Assembly: GCF_015351245.1 (NCBI RefSeq)
Contig: NZ_JADKSO010000001.1
Span: forward strand, 620,001 to 684,000
DNA from: Rathayibacter sp. VKM Ac-2879
GTDB lineage: Bacteria > Actinomycetota > Actinomycetes > Actinomycetales > Microbacteriaceae
DNA: 64,000 bases
Direction of reading: 5' to 3'
A program made the translations under genes and the position numbers. The notes under the pieces were generated by a model. The model ran no database searches, had not been told where the DNA came from, and saw only the letters and a program-made list of their open reading frames with translations. How positions within the stretch are numbered: the stretch's first letter is position 1; each line of letters starts with the position of its first letter. Positions 24,266 through 31,105 of the stretch are shown here, piece by piece.

Positions 24266-24307
24266 TCGAAGGGGCCGTCACCGCTCAGCGGGGACGACCC
24301 CTTCGGA
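24266..24307. terminator. Bidirectional terminator
   Basis: TCGAAGGGGCCGTC pairs with GACGACCCCTTCGGA (near-perfect), between the convergent amidase gene (24239) and the CsbD gene (24314). Confidence 0.8.
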
Positions 24308-24313
24308 CGATTC

Positions 24314-24487
24314 CTACTTCCTGAAGACGTCCTTGACGTCTTCTCCGACCTTCTTGGCCTGCGCCTTGGTCTGGTCGGCCTGACCCTCGGCCTCGAGGCG
24401 CTCGTTGTCGGTCAGCTTGCCGACCGCCTCCTTCGCCTTTCCGACCAGGTTCTCGGCCGCGTTGCGGATCTTGTCATCAGCACCCAT
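24314..24487 (-). CDS. CsbD family stress protein
   Basis: 57 residues, matching the CsbD family: MGADDKIRNAAENLVGKAKE at the start, then DNERLEAEGQADQTKA. It is highly charged and helical. CsbD-like proteins are among the most strongly induced general-stress proteins in Bacillus and relatives; their function is unknown. AAAGGAG lies eight bases before the ATG, indicating strong translation. It is the last gene of the Asp23-type operon (74-base gap), which supports a stress role for that operon. Confidence 0.92.
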   Translation of the reverse strand: MGADDKIRNAAENLVGKAKEAVGKLTDNERLEAEGQADQTKAQAKKVGEDVKDVFRK

Positions 24488-24560
24488 GAGGGGCTCCTTT
24501 CGTTCGATTCGGTTCTTCTCCGGCGAGTGCCGGAGACGGTGAGGGCGGAGGCCGCGTGGA

Positions 24561-25184
24561 TCAGGCCACGCGGTCCTCTTTCGAGAAGCCGGCGCGTGCA
24601 CTCGAGGCGATCTCGAGGACGACGGGGAGGCGTGCTCCCAGCAGCCGGTCCATCGAGACGACCTCCTCGTGCACGGCGTCGACCACTGCACGGGGAGAGA
24701 CGCCGGCGCGGGGGAGTGCGCGGACCTTGAGGGCGGTCTCGGAGCCGTGGCGGTACGCCGAGACGGTGACGTCGAGGAGGTCGCCGCGACCCGCGAGCGC
24801 GTTCTCCAGGACGTCCTCCGCGAACCCGGTCGCGATCTCGATGCGACCCGCCGGCCCGGCCCCGTCCGCCTCGTCGGTCAGCACGGTGCCCGTGCGTCCT
24901 CGGCCGTGGGCCAGGGCCAGCGCGAGGGCGAGCACGATGCACAGGAGGCAGATCCCGACGATCGCGTAGAGAGGCCACAGGACCGCGGCGTCGCTCCACG
25001 TCGTGCCCGCCTCGGGCGAGATCCGCGAGACGAGAGCGGCCCCCCGACCTTCGCCGAAGGAGGCGACAGAGTCGCGGACCGGCTGCGAGACGGCGACGAG
25101 GGTGAGCCCGGCGGCCACCGCGGCGAGCACGAGCCCGACGAGGAGCAGCACGAAGCGATTGACGAAGCGGTTGCTCGTGGTCAT
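24561..25184 (-). CDS. amaP-like: AmaP-like membrane anchor for Asp23 proteins
   Basis: 207 residues with two membrane helices (about 10-32 and 70-95) and a cytosolic C-terminal domain with alternating strands and helices (RIEIATGFAEDVLENALAG, ALPRAGVSPRAVVDAVHEE). This topology matches AmaP, the alkaline-shock membrane anchor that tethers Asp23 to the membrane in Staphylococcus. It lies directly after the DUF6286-like gene (TGATG, one-base overlap). The name is an inference from topology and context; sequence similarity was not computed. Confidence 0.65.
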   Translation of the reverse strand: MTTSNRFVNRFVLLLVGLVLAAVAAGLTLVAVSQPVRDSVASFGEGRGAALVSRISPEAGTTWSDAAVLWPLYAIVGICLLCIVLALALALAHGRGRTGTVLTDEADGAGPAGRIEIATGFAEDVLENALAGRGDLLDVTVSAYRHGSETALKVRALPRAGVSPRAVVDAVHEEVVSMDRLLGARLPVVLEIASSARAGFSKEDRVA

Positions 25185-25783
25185 CAGATCCTCCCGGAGT
25201 CGGCGACGCGCACGGAGGCGCGCGGCGCGGGCGCGGCGGCGATGCGGGCGAGCTCGGCGTCGACTGCCGACTGCACACCGTCGCGGTCAACGGCGATTCC
25301 GGACGAGGGCGTGATCTCGACGATCGCGGAGCGACGCCCTACCGAGGCCCTCGTGTCCTCGCGCCGCGAGCGGGCACTCGTGCGAGCGGTGCGCGCGAGG
25401 GCTGAGGCGATCACGCCGTCGTCGACGACCACGGCAAGGCGATCATCGTCGATGGTGTGTCGGGCGCGGGCTCCGGGCGCCACGGCCAGCACGATCAGGA
25501 TCAGCGCGAGCACTCCCACGACCACGGCGATGCCGATCAGCGCGCCGGAGGCGAGCGACCCGACTCCGACGATCGCCGCCAGGATCGCCGAGGGGGCGAA
25601 GAGCAGCGGTGCGGCACCGATCACGGCGAGCACCGCCTCCGTGCCGACGTAGGCGGCGACCAGGGCGAGGATCGCCAGGACGACGATCTGCGCCGCGGAT
25701 CGGGAGCGGTGCGTCTCGCGTCGCAGATAGCGGCGGTAGTGCGTGTCCGGAGCGAGGGTGCGCGCCGGGGTCGCGGAACTCAT
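25184..25783 (-). CDS. DUF6286-like membrane protein
   Basis: 199 residues. Two or three hydrophobic segments (about 28-50, 58-80, 82-106) precede a soluble C-terminal domain containing the DDDRLAVVVDDGVIASALARTAR stretch and SSGIAVDRDGVQSAVDAEL, which resembles the small alpha-beta modules of the Asp23 world. Similar proteins sit in Asp23 clusters of many actinobacteria. It overlaps the upstream Asp23-like gene by four bases and the AmaP-like gene by one. Its biochemical role is unknown. Confidence 0.7.
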   Translation of the reverse strand: MSSATPARTLAPDTHYRRYLRRETHRSRSAAQIVVLAILALVAAYVGTEAVLAVIGAAPLLFAPSAILAAIVGVGSLASGALIGIAVVVGVLALILIVLAVAPGARARHTIDDDRLAVVVDDGVIASALARTARTSARSRREDTRASVGRRSAIVEITPSSGIAVDRDGVQSAVDAELARIAAAPAPRASVRVADSGRI

Positions 25784-26127
25784 ACGACTCTCCTCGTGGG
25801 TCGGGTGCGGGTGCCGGTGACGCGGACGTCCACCCGGCTGACGGAGCGACCGGTGAGGGCCTCCATCCGGGAGGCGATCCGGGCGCGGCCTCGGTGGAGG
25901 CGCTCGAGCACCGTCTCGGACGAGGCCGGGGCGTCCGGGTCGACCACCACGGGGGTGGTGACAGCGAGTGCGAGCCCGCCATGATCGTCGGAGAGGTGGA
26001 CGCGGATCGCGGAGAACTCCACGTTCAGCTCCTCGTGCACGATCGCCGACGCCATCCGCTCGATCGAGCGCGCAGAGACGGTGACGGTGCCCGCCACCGC
26101 TGCGGGACGCGTGTCGAGAACGGTCAT
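25780..26127 (-). CDS. Asp23/Gls24-like protein (second paralogue)
   Basis: 115 residues from the ATG at 26127. It has the Asp23 core: GTVTVSARSIERMASAIVHEE, then IRVHLSDDHGGLALAVTTPVVV, an amphipathic helix, and a last strand SVSRVDVRVTGTRTRP. It lacks the long N-terminal extension of the first paralogue. Asp23/Gls24 proteins form membrane-proximal assemblies that report envelope stress. It starts 8 bases after the DUF2273-like gene and overlaps the next gene by four bases. Confidence 0.8.
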   Translation of the reverse strand: MTVLDTRPAAVAGTVTVSARSIERMASAIVHEELNVEFSAIRVHLSDDHGGLALAVTTPVVVDPDAPASSETVLERLHRGRARIASRMEALTGRSVSRVDVRVTGTRTRPTRRVV

Positions 26128-26135
26128 GACGACTC

Positions 26136-26363
26136 CTAGCGCGAGGTGGTGCGGCCGCGGAACACGTCGACCAGGCTGCGCAGGTCGAGGGTCCCGTCGA
26201 GGACGCGGGCGATCACGACGCCGAGGCCCATGAAGACGGCGGTGAGGACGAATCCCCAGAAGCCGAAGGCCAGCGCCGCGAAGGCGAGGATGGCGCCGAC
26301 GGCGACGCCGAGGACGGTGCTGCGGTTGCTGGGCGTGCGGCCGGTGCCGCTGAACTCGCTCAT
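26136..26363 (-). CDS. DUF2273-like small integral membrane protein
   Basis: 75 residues with two membrane segments (about 17-35 and 38-55) and a C-terminal RSLVDVFRGRTTSR tail. DUF2273 proteins are the second membrane partner found beside Asp23 and AmaP in Firmicutes and Actinobacteria. The start overlaps the stop of the asp23 gene (ATGA). Confidence 0.8.
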   Translation of the reverse strand: MSEFSGTGRTPSNRSTVLGVAVGAILAFAALAFGFWGFVLTAVFMGLGVVIARVLDGTLDLRSLVDVFRGRTTSR

Positions 26364-26836
26364 CGGACGCGGCTCTCGGTGTCGTCGTCGCCCTTGTCGT
26401 CGCCGGGGATGTGGACGTCGACGATCGCGACGTTGATCTCGGCGACGTCCATGCCGAGCAGCTCGGTGATGGCGTCGGCGACGGCCGCGCGCACGGAGTC
26501 GGCGACCTGCTGCATCGGGACCGGGTAGTCGACGACGACGGTGACGTCGGCGGCGACCTGGGTCTCACCGACCTCGACGCTCACGCCCTGTGCGTGGTCG
26601 TTGCCGCCGACGGCCTGTCGGAGCGCGCCGAAGGCGCGGGCGGCGTTGTTGCCGAGCGCGTAGACGCCGGGGACCTCGCGAGCGGCGATGCCGGCGACCT
26701 TCGCCACGACGCTGTCTTCGATGACGGTGCGGCCCTGGGCGACGCCGGAGGCGGCGCTGCCGCCGAGGCTCGTCACCGTCTCGACGGTGGAGCCCCCGGC
26801 GGTCGGGGCGGAGGGAGTGCGAGTGCTGTCGCTCAT
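26360..26836 (-). CDS. asp23: Asp23/Gls24 family envelope stress response protein
   Basis: 158 residues from the ATG at 26836 (AGGAGA ribosome site). A Ser/Thr/Gly-rich N-terminus of about 35 residues leads into the canonical Asp23 domain: GRTVIEDSVVAKVAGIAAREVPGV, then VSVEVGETQVAADVTVVVDY, QVADSVRAAVADAITELLGM and VAIVDVHIPG. This is the classical form, abundant and membrane-associated in Gram-positives and induced by alkaline or antibiotic stress. It heads a six-gene operon (asp23, DUF2273-like, Asp23-like, DUF6286-like, AmaP-like, CsbD), divergent from the ECF sigma gene. Confidence 0.92.
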   Translation of the reverse strand: MSDSTRTPSAPTAGGSTVETVTSLGGSAASGVAQGRTVIEDSVVAKVAGIAAREVPGVYALGNNAARAFGALRQAVGGNDHAQGVSVEVGETQVAADVTVVVDYPVPMQQVADSVRAAVADAITELLGMDVAEINVAIVDVHIPGDDKGDDDTESRVR

Positions 26837-27025
26837 GATGTCTCCTGGACGTCTTGTCGGCTGCGGTTGCTGAGCAGGCCGGTGGTGGGCCCGGCGGAAA
26901 CCCGGTCGGGCTGTGCTTTCATGGGAGAGACGGAGCCTCAAGGGGGATCGTCACGGTACGAATCGACTTTTTCCTGACCGTTGCCTGTGTACCGAGGGCC
27001 CGGGTCGGAGCGGAGGGGGTGCACC

Positions 27026-27574
27026 GTGCCCGGACTGGACGCGGCGAGCGATGCGCTCCTCGCCGAGCGTGCCGCGGAGGGCGATGTGCGAGCCTTCGAG
27101 GTGCTGGTCAAACGGCACCAGTCGCTTCTGCGCGCGTACGCCTGGCGGTTCACCGGCTCGCAGGCCGACGCCTCCGACGCCGTGCAGAACGCCCTCATCA
27201 CCGTCTGGGCGCAGCTTCCGCAGCTCAAAGAGCCGGCGAGCGTGCGCAGCTGGATGATGCGGATCGTGAGCCGCGCGAGCGTCGACCTGCTCCGACAGCG
27301 GCGCCCCACCGACGACGTCGATGCGGTCGAGCATCCGCCTGCCCGCGAGCCGGGCCCCTTCGAGGCGGCCGAGCAGAGCGACGCGATGAAGGCGCTGGCC
27401 GCGGCGCTCGCCGAGCTTCCGGAGTCGCAGCGGCAGTGCTGGCTGCTCCGCGAGGTCGGCGGAGAGTCCTACGGTGAGATCGCCGAGCACCTGGGCCTGA
27501 CGGTCACCGCCGTGCGGGGCAAGCTCGCACGTGCGAGGGAGTCGCTGGTCGTTGCGATGGAGGACTGGCGATGA
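27026..27574 (+). CDS. ECF-type RNA polymerase sigma factor
   Basis: 182 residues from GTG 27026 (GGAGGGGG six bases upstream; the earlier in-frame start at 26981 has none). Region 2 is at about 20-95 (FEVLVKRHQSLLRAYAWRF, DASDAVQNALITVWAQL) and region 4 at about 125-180 (AELPESQRQCWLLREVGG, YGEIAEHLGLTVTAVRGKLARAR). Regions 1 and 3 are missing, as in extracytoplasmic-function sigma factors. The next gene looks like its anti-sigma partner, and the divergent asp23 operon is a probable target. Autoregulation is expected, but the promoter motif cannot be fixed from one sequence. Confidence 0.9.
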   Translation: MPGLDAASDALLAERAAEGDVRAFEVLVKRHQSLLRAYAWRFTGSQADASDAVQNALITVWAQLPQLKEPASVRSWMMRIVSRASVDLLRQRRPTDDVDAVEHPPAREPGPFEAAEQSDAMKALAAALAELPESQRQCWLLREVGGESYGEIAEHLGLTVTAVRGKLARARESLVVAMEDWR

Positions 27575-27587
27575 GGGAGCAGACGCA

Positions 27588-28250
27588 ATGAACGCCGACG
27601 ACACGCCTGGCGTCCCTGGGCGGGGCGACCGGCTCGAGCGTGACGACGCCCTCGAGGTCGTCGCGCCGGGCGAGCCGGGAAACGACGAGACCCCAGAGGG
27701 CATCGGGATCGACGAGCTGGGCGACTACCTCGATCGAGGGCGCGTGCCCTACGACCCCGCGATCGAGGAGTCACCGGAGCACCGACGGATCCTGCAGGCC
27801 CTCGAGCGGGTGCGCGCACTCTCCGGTGCGCTCATCGACGACGACGCCGAGCGGCTCCCGGCCCCCAGCGACAGCTGGTTCGGCTCGATCCTCACGCAGG
27901 TCAGTCGGGAGGCTCGCGCTGGTCGCGACATCCCCCTGGCAAGCGTGCAGCCCGACGTGGCGCTGACGATCACGGAGGGCGCGGTCCGGGGCCTGGTGCG
28001 GGAGGCGGGTGACAGCGTCCCCGGGGTCCTGGTCGGGCGGTGTCGCCTCGTGGGCGCGGTCGACGAGCCCGGCGCGGAGGTCCTGGTCGAGGTGACCCTC
28101 TCGGTGTTCTGGGGAGTGCCCATCGCGCGGGCCGCCCAGCAGGTGCGCGAGCGCATCCACTCGCGACTGCTCACGCAGACAGAGCTGCGGGTCTCGACGA
28201 TCGACATCCGTGTCGAGGACGTCTACGTCCCTGAAGTGGAGGAATCGTGA
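27588..28250 (+). CDS. Anti-sigma-like domain fused to an Asp23-like domain
   Basis: 220 residues. Residues about 40-100 read IGIDELGDYLDRGRVPYDP and then SPEHRRILQALERVRALSGAL, closely following the shape of zinc anti-sigma domains (LxxYLDGEL ... CPxC ... LRALSAAL), with Ser-Pro-Glu-His where the cysteines would be. Residues 115-215 are an Asp23-like module (VALTITEGAVRGLVREA, VLVEVTLSVFWGVPI, QQVRERIHSRLLTQTELRVSTIDIRVEDVYV). It starts 13 bases after the sigma gene. The proposed role, holding the sigma factor in check until the Asp23 module senses envelope stress, is inference. There is no membrane helix, so sensing would be cytosolic. Confidence 0.75.
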   Translation: MNADDTPGVPGRGDRLERDDALEVVAPGEPGNDETPEGIGIDELGDYLDRGRVPYDPAIEESPEHRRILQALERVRALSGALIDDDAERLPAPSDSWFGSILTQVSREARAGRDIPLASVQPDVALTITEGAVRGLVREAGDSVPGVLVGRCRLVGAVDEPGAEVLVEVTLSVFWGVPIARAAQQVRERIHSRLLTQTELRVSTIDIRVEDVYVPEVEES

Positions 28251-28621
28251 GCGGCGGCGACATCTCCGCCCAGGGCGCGACCCTCTCGGCCGCGATCGGA
28301 GCCTTGGTACGCGGACTCGACGGCGTGGCGATGCTCGTCCCCGCGCGCTCGGAGGTGCGCGACGTGATCGCCCACGCGGCGGGGAGGCTCGCTCCGGCGG
28401 GCAGCGCGCTCGGTGCCGCTACGGGCGGCACCTTCGCCGAGCCTGTGCTCGTGCGCGTCACCGCGGAGGAGATCGTCGTGGCCGTCGACGCGTGCGTCGG
28501 CGCAGACTCCTCGGCGCCCGACGTCGCCCGTGCGATCGGGGCCGCGGTGCGAGAGTGGTGCCTCCGCGAGCACCCGCAGCGAGCACCGCGGGTCAGCGTG
28601 CGGATCGCGGGCGTCGACTAG
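28247..28621 (+). CDS. Small Asp23-like protein of the sigma operon
   Basis: 124 residues from GTG 28247, overlapping the upstream stop by four bases (GTGA). An N-terminal helical part (AALIGALVRGLDGVAMLVPAR-like) is followed by VLVRVTAEEIVVAVDACVG, a helix DVARAIGAAVREWCLREH and a last strand PRVSVRIAGVD. This is the strand-helix-strand arrangement of the Asp23 fold in truncated form. It is the third gene of the sigma operon. Its stop overlaps the stop of the convergent kinase gene. No closer function can be given. Confidence 0.65.
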   Translation: MSGGDISAQGATLSAAIGALVRGLDGVAMLVPARSEVRDVIAHAAGRLAPAGSALGAATGGTFAEPVLVRVTAEEIVVAVDACVGADSSAPDVARAIGAAVREWCLREHPQRAPRVSVRIAGVD

Positions 28622-29553
28622 CGGTCCTCGCGGTCACGGAGGAACGCCTCGACCTCCTCGGCGCTCGGCGCGGACACGGCAGCGCCGGCCCGGGTGACCG
28701 AGAGCGCTGCGGCAGCGCTCGCCCAGATCGCGAGCGCGAGCAGCGCGTCTGGGTCATCGAGCGCGGTGCCCTCGGCGGCGAGTCGCGCCGCGAAGGCGCC
28801 GCAGAAGGTGTCGCCCGCGCCCGTGGTGTCGACGACGTCGACTCGGAAGGCGGGGGCACGCAGCGGCTCGCGGTCGCGTACGGCCACGACGACCCCGTCG
28901 CCGCCGAGAGTCACGACCACCAGCGGCACCAGTGCGGTCAGGGCCGCAGCGAGGGCGGAGTCGTCGGGCTCGGCGATCCTGCGGGTCGCCGCCAGCTCGC
29001 GCGCCTCGTGCTCGTTGACGATGAGCACGTCGAGGGCGTCGAGGAGCGGGGCCGGGAGAGGCCTGATCGGCGCGGCATTGAGGATGGCGGTCGTGCCGGC
29101 CGAGTGGGCCGTACGCACCGCCTCCAGCACGGCCTCCAGCGGTGTCTCGAGCTGCAGGAGGAGCGCCCGCGCCTCGCGGACGAGCCGCGCCTCCTGCTCG
29201 CTCAGGCCGACGAGCGCGGCGTTGGCGCCGGAGTCGACGACGATCGCGTTCTCTCCCGCGGCATCGACCGTGATCTGCGCCGTGCCGGTGCGCGTCTCGC
29301 CTCGGCGCGCGTGCAGCTCGAGCGGCTCCCGGGCGAGCACGGCCGCGAGCTCGTCGCCTGCGGAGTCGGAGCCGAGGCTCGTGACGAACACGGTGCCCGA
29401 CGCGGTGCGTGCCGCCGCGACCGCCTGGTTGAGGCCCTTGCCGCCGGGGAAGGTGCGGGCGTCGAGCGCGAGCACCGTCTCGCCGGGCGCGGGGATGCGC
29501 GCGACCCTGTGCACGTGGTCGAGGTTGGCGCTGCCGAGGACGAGGAGGGACAT
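28618..29553 (-). CDS. PfkB family carbohydrate kinase (ribokinase-like)
   Basis: 311 residues. The PfkB signatures are clear: GSANLDHVHRVARIPAPGET at the N-terminus, the sugar-binding FPGGKGLNQAVAAAR near 35-49, and the C-terminal DTTGAGDTFCGAFAARLA near 240, with the catalytic Asp and anion hole. The pattern is closest to ribokinase (PGGKGxNQA), which phosphorylates ribose at O5. No rbs transport genes are adjacent, so other sugars or nucleosides are possible. Convergent with the Asp23 operon, with overlapping stop codons. Confidence 0.9.
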   Translation of the reverse strand: MSLLVLGSANLDHVHRVARIPAPGETVLALDARTFPGGKGLNQAVAAARTASGTVFVTSLGSDSAGDELAAVLAREPLELHARRGETRTGTAQITVDAAGENAIVVDSGANAALVGLSEQEARLVREARALLLQLETPLEAVLEAVRTAHSAGTTAILNAAPIRPLPAPLLDALDVLIVNEHEARELAATRRIAEPDDSALAAALTALVPLVVVTLGGDGVVVAVRDREPLRAPAFRVDVVDTTGAGDTFCGAFAARLAAEGTALDDPDALLALAIWASAAAALSVTRAGAAVSAPSAEEVEAFLRDREDR

Positions 29554-29605
29554 GCCGTCGACGTTAGGGCACGCGCAAGGGGGTCCGTGGCGCGCCGGCC
29601 GCGCC

Positions 29606-29611
29606 TACGGT
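29606..29611 (+). promoter_or_regulatory. -10-like element ahead of the aldo/keto reductase
   Basis: TACGGT followed by GGAGGC and the ATG at 29618. The six-base spacing matches the leaderless pattern. The GGAGG would be too close for a standard ribosome site. Confidence 0.4.
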
Positions 29612-29617
29612 GGAGGC

Positions 29618-30604
29618 ATGCAGACTCGAATCTTCGGACGCACCGGTGTGCCCGTCTCCGTCGTCGGCCTCGGAACCTGGCAGCTCGGCGCCGACTGGGG
29701 TGACGTCGCCGACAGCGAGGCGCTCGCCGTGCTCGACGCCGCCGTCGACTCGGGTGTGACCCTCTTCGACACCGCCGATGTGTACGGCGACGGTCGCAGC
29801 GAGCGCACGATCGGCGCCTACCGAGCTGCGCATCCTGACGCCCCCGTCTTCGTCGCCACGAAGATAGGACGGCGACTCGAGCAGGTCCCGTCGAACTACG
29901 TGCTCGAGAACTTCCGTGCGTGGACCGATCGCTCGCGCACCAACCTGGGCGTCGACACCCTCGATCTCGTGCAGCTGCACTGCCCGCCCACCCCCGTCTA
30001 CTCGGACGATGCGGTCTACGACGCCCTCGACACGCTCGTCGCCGAGGGCGCGATCGCGCACTACGGCGTCTCGGTCGAGCGCACGGAGGAGGCGCTCGCC
30101 GCGATCGCGCGCCCGAACGTCGCGAGCGTGCAGATCATCCTCAACGCGTTCCGCCTGAAGCCGCTCGACGAGGTGCTGCCTGCAGCCCAGGAGGCGGGCG
30201 TCGGCGTCCTCGCGCGCGTACCGCTCGCCTCGGGGCTGCTCAGCGGCCGCTACACGACCGAGACCACCTTCGCTCCCGACGACCACCGTGCCTACAACCG
30301 CGACGGCTCCGCTTTCGACGTCGGCGAGACCTTCTCGGGCGTCGACTTCGCGACCGGCGTCGAGGCTGCTCAGGAGTTCTCTTGGCTCGCCGAGGGCCAC
30401 GGCCTGTCGCCGGCGGCCGCGGCCCTCGCCTGGATTCTCGAGCGGGACGGCGTGACCGCGGCGATCCCGGGCGCACGCTCCGTCGAGCAGGCGCGGGCGA
30501 ACGCCTCCGCCGCCGATGCCGTCCCTCTCGGCCCCGCCTTCACGGAGGCGGTCACAGCGCTCTACGACACGTACTTCCGCCCCACTCTCCACGCGCGCTG
30601 GTGA
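29618..30604 (+). CDS. Aldo/keto reductase
   Basis: 328 residues of the AKR TIM-barrel family: GTWQLGADWG near the N-terminus, the DTADVYGDGRSE catalytic segment (Asp and Tyr, near 50-58), VATKIGRR (Lys near 85), DLVQLHCPP and the C-terminal NADPH-binding IPGARSVEQARANASA. It reduces carbonyls with NADPH and probably belongs to the YghZ/L-glyceraldehyde reductase-like group. It is transcribed alone, divergent from the kinase gene. Confidence 0.92.
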   Translation: MQTRIFGRTGVPVSVVGLGTWQLGADWGDVADSEALAVLDAAVDSGVTLFDTADVYGDGRSERTIGAYRAAHPDAPVFVATKIGRRLEQVPSNYVLENFRAWTDRSRTNLGVDTLDLVQLHCPPTPVYSDDAVYDALDTLVAEGAIAHYGVSVERTEEALAAIARPNVASVQIILNAFRLKPLDEVLPAAQEAGVGVLARVPLASGLLSGRYTTETTFAPDDHRAYNRDGSAFDVGETFSGVDFATGVEAAQEFSWLAEGHGLSPAAAALAWILERDGVTAAIPGARSVEQARANASAADAVPLGPAFTEAVTALYDTYFRPTLHARW

Positions 30605-30700
30605 CGTCCGACTCCCCGTGGAGGGGGAGGGGCGCTGCCCAGAGCGGCCCGGCCGTCTGCCGGCAGGCACAGGCGTCGTGAGGCGAGTCCTCGAACGTGC

Positions 30701-30880
30701 GTGTCGGACATGTCGACCATCACTGTCACCGACGCGCGGGCCAGCTTCTCTGACCTGATCGCTCGCTCCCACGCCGAAGAGGTGTTCGTCGAGCGCCGCG
30801 GTCGCGCCGGGGCCGACGATGCGCAGGCCTTCGATGCCGCGATGGCCGAGGAAGGCGAGAACATCCCCTGGGCTCAGGCG
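30701..30880 (+). pseudogene. Remnant of a Phd/YefM-family antitoxin with internal deletion
   Basis: From GTG 30701 (or ATG 30710) the frame reads STITVTDARASFSDLIARS, then EEVFVERRGR, the classic Phd/YefM N-terminus. It jumps directly to AFDAAMAEEGENIPWAQA, the C-terminal toxin-binding part. The middle segment, normally about 25 residues (RAAVVISPERYE... region), is missing. The frame then runs on without the normal end into the transporter upstream region, and no toxin gene follows. It is therefore a decayed toxin-antitoxin locus. The rest of 30605-31007 shows no gene. Confidence 0.7.
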
Positions 30881-31007
30881 GATCAGCGCATCCAGGGTGT
30901 CATCGCCCTCCTCGGCGAGGGGCCACGGCCCCCCGAGCGAAGTCGTCAGCGCCGGGTGCGGTCGGCTCCTTCGAGACGGAGTCGCGTGCCGGCGTGCCCT
31001 TGGCTTC

Positions 31008-31036
31008 TTGACCTCGTCATGTCCTGCCGCCATACT
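31008..31036 (+). promoter_or_regulatory. Promoter of the TRAP-permease/RraA operon
   Basis: TTGACC (31008-31013) and CATACT (31031-31036) separated by exactly 17 bases. This is the closest match to a housekeeping promoter in the window; the expected start is near 31043. The first gene (ATG 31106) lies about 60 bases downstream, so the 5' leader contains the palindrome at 31053-31071. Confidence 0.65.
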
Positions 31037-31045
31037 CGTCGGAAC

Positions 31046-31071
31046 GAACTATCAGTTCATCTGATGAACTG
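31046..31071. promoter_or_regulatory. Overlapping palindromes, candidate IclR operator
   Basis: CAGTTCATC-T-GATGAACTG (31053-31071) is a perfect 19-bp palindrome. Its left part also pairs with an upstream half as GAACT-ATC-AGTTC (31046-31058). Three half-sites thus lie at about +4 to +29 of the predicted transcript. The IclR-family regulator encoded in this operon (33416) is the obvious candidate binder. Confidence 0.7.
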
Positions 31072-31105
31072 CTACTCCCTCAACGTCGAGCGGAAGGAAC
31101 ACCCC

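Noticed and set aside
26981-27025. An earlier GTG/ATG start for the ECF sigma factor
   Set aside because: GGAGGGGG lies at the right distance only from GTG 27026, and the upstream residues do not match region 2 of sigma factors.
30605-31105. Reading the transporter from 30701 as one 583-residue protein
   Set aside because: The first part is a recognisable antitoxin remnant and promoter/operator DNA. A good ribosome site and a proper first membrane helix start at 31106.
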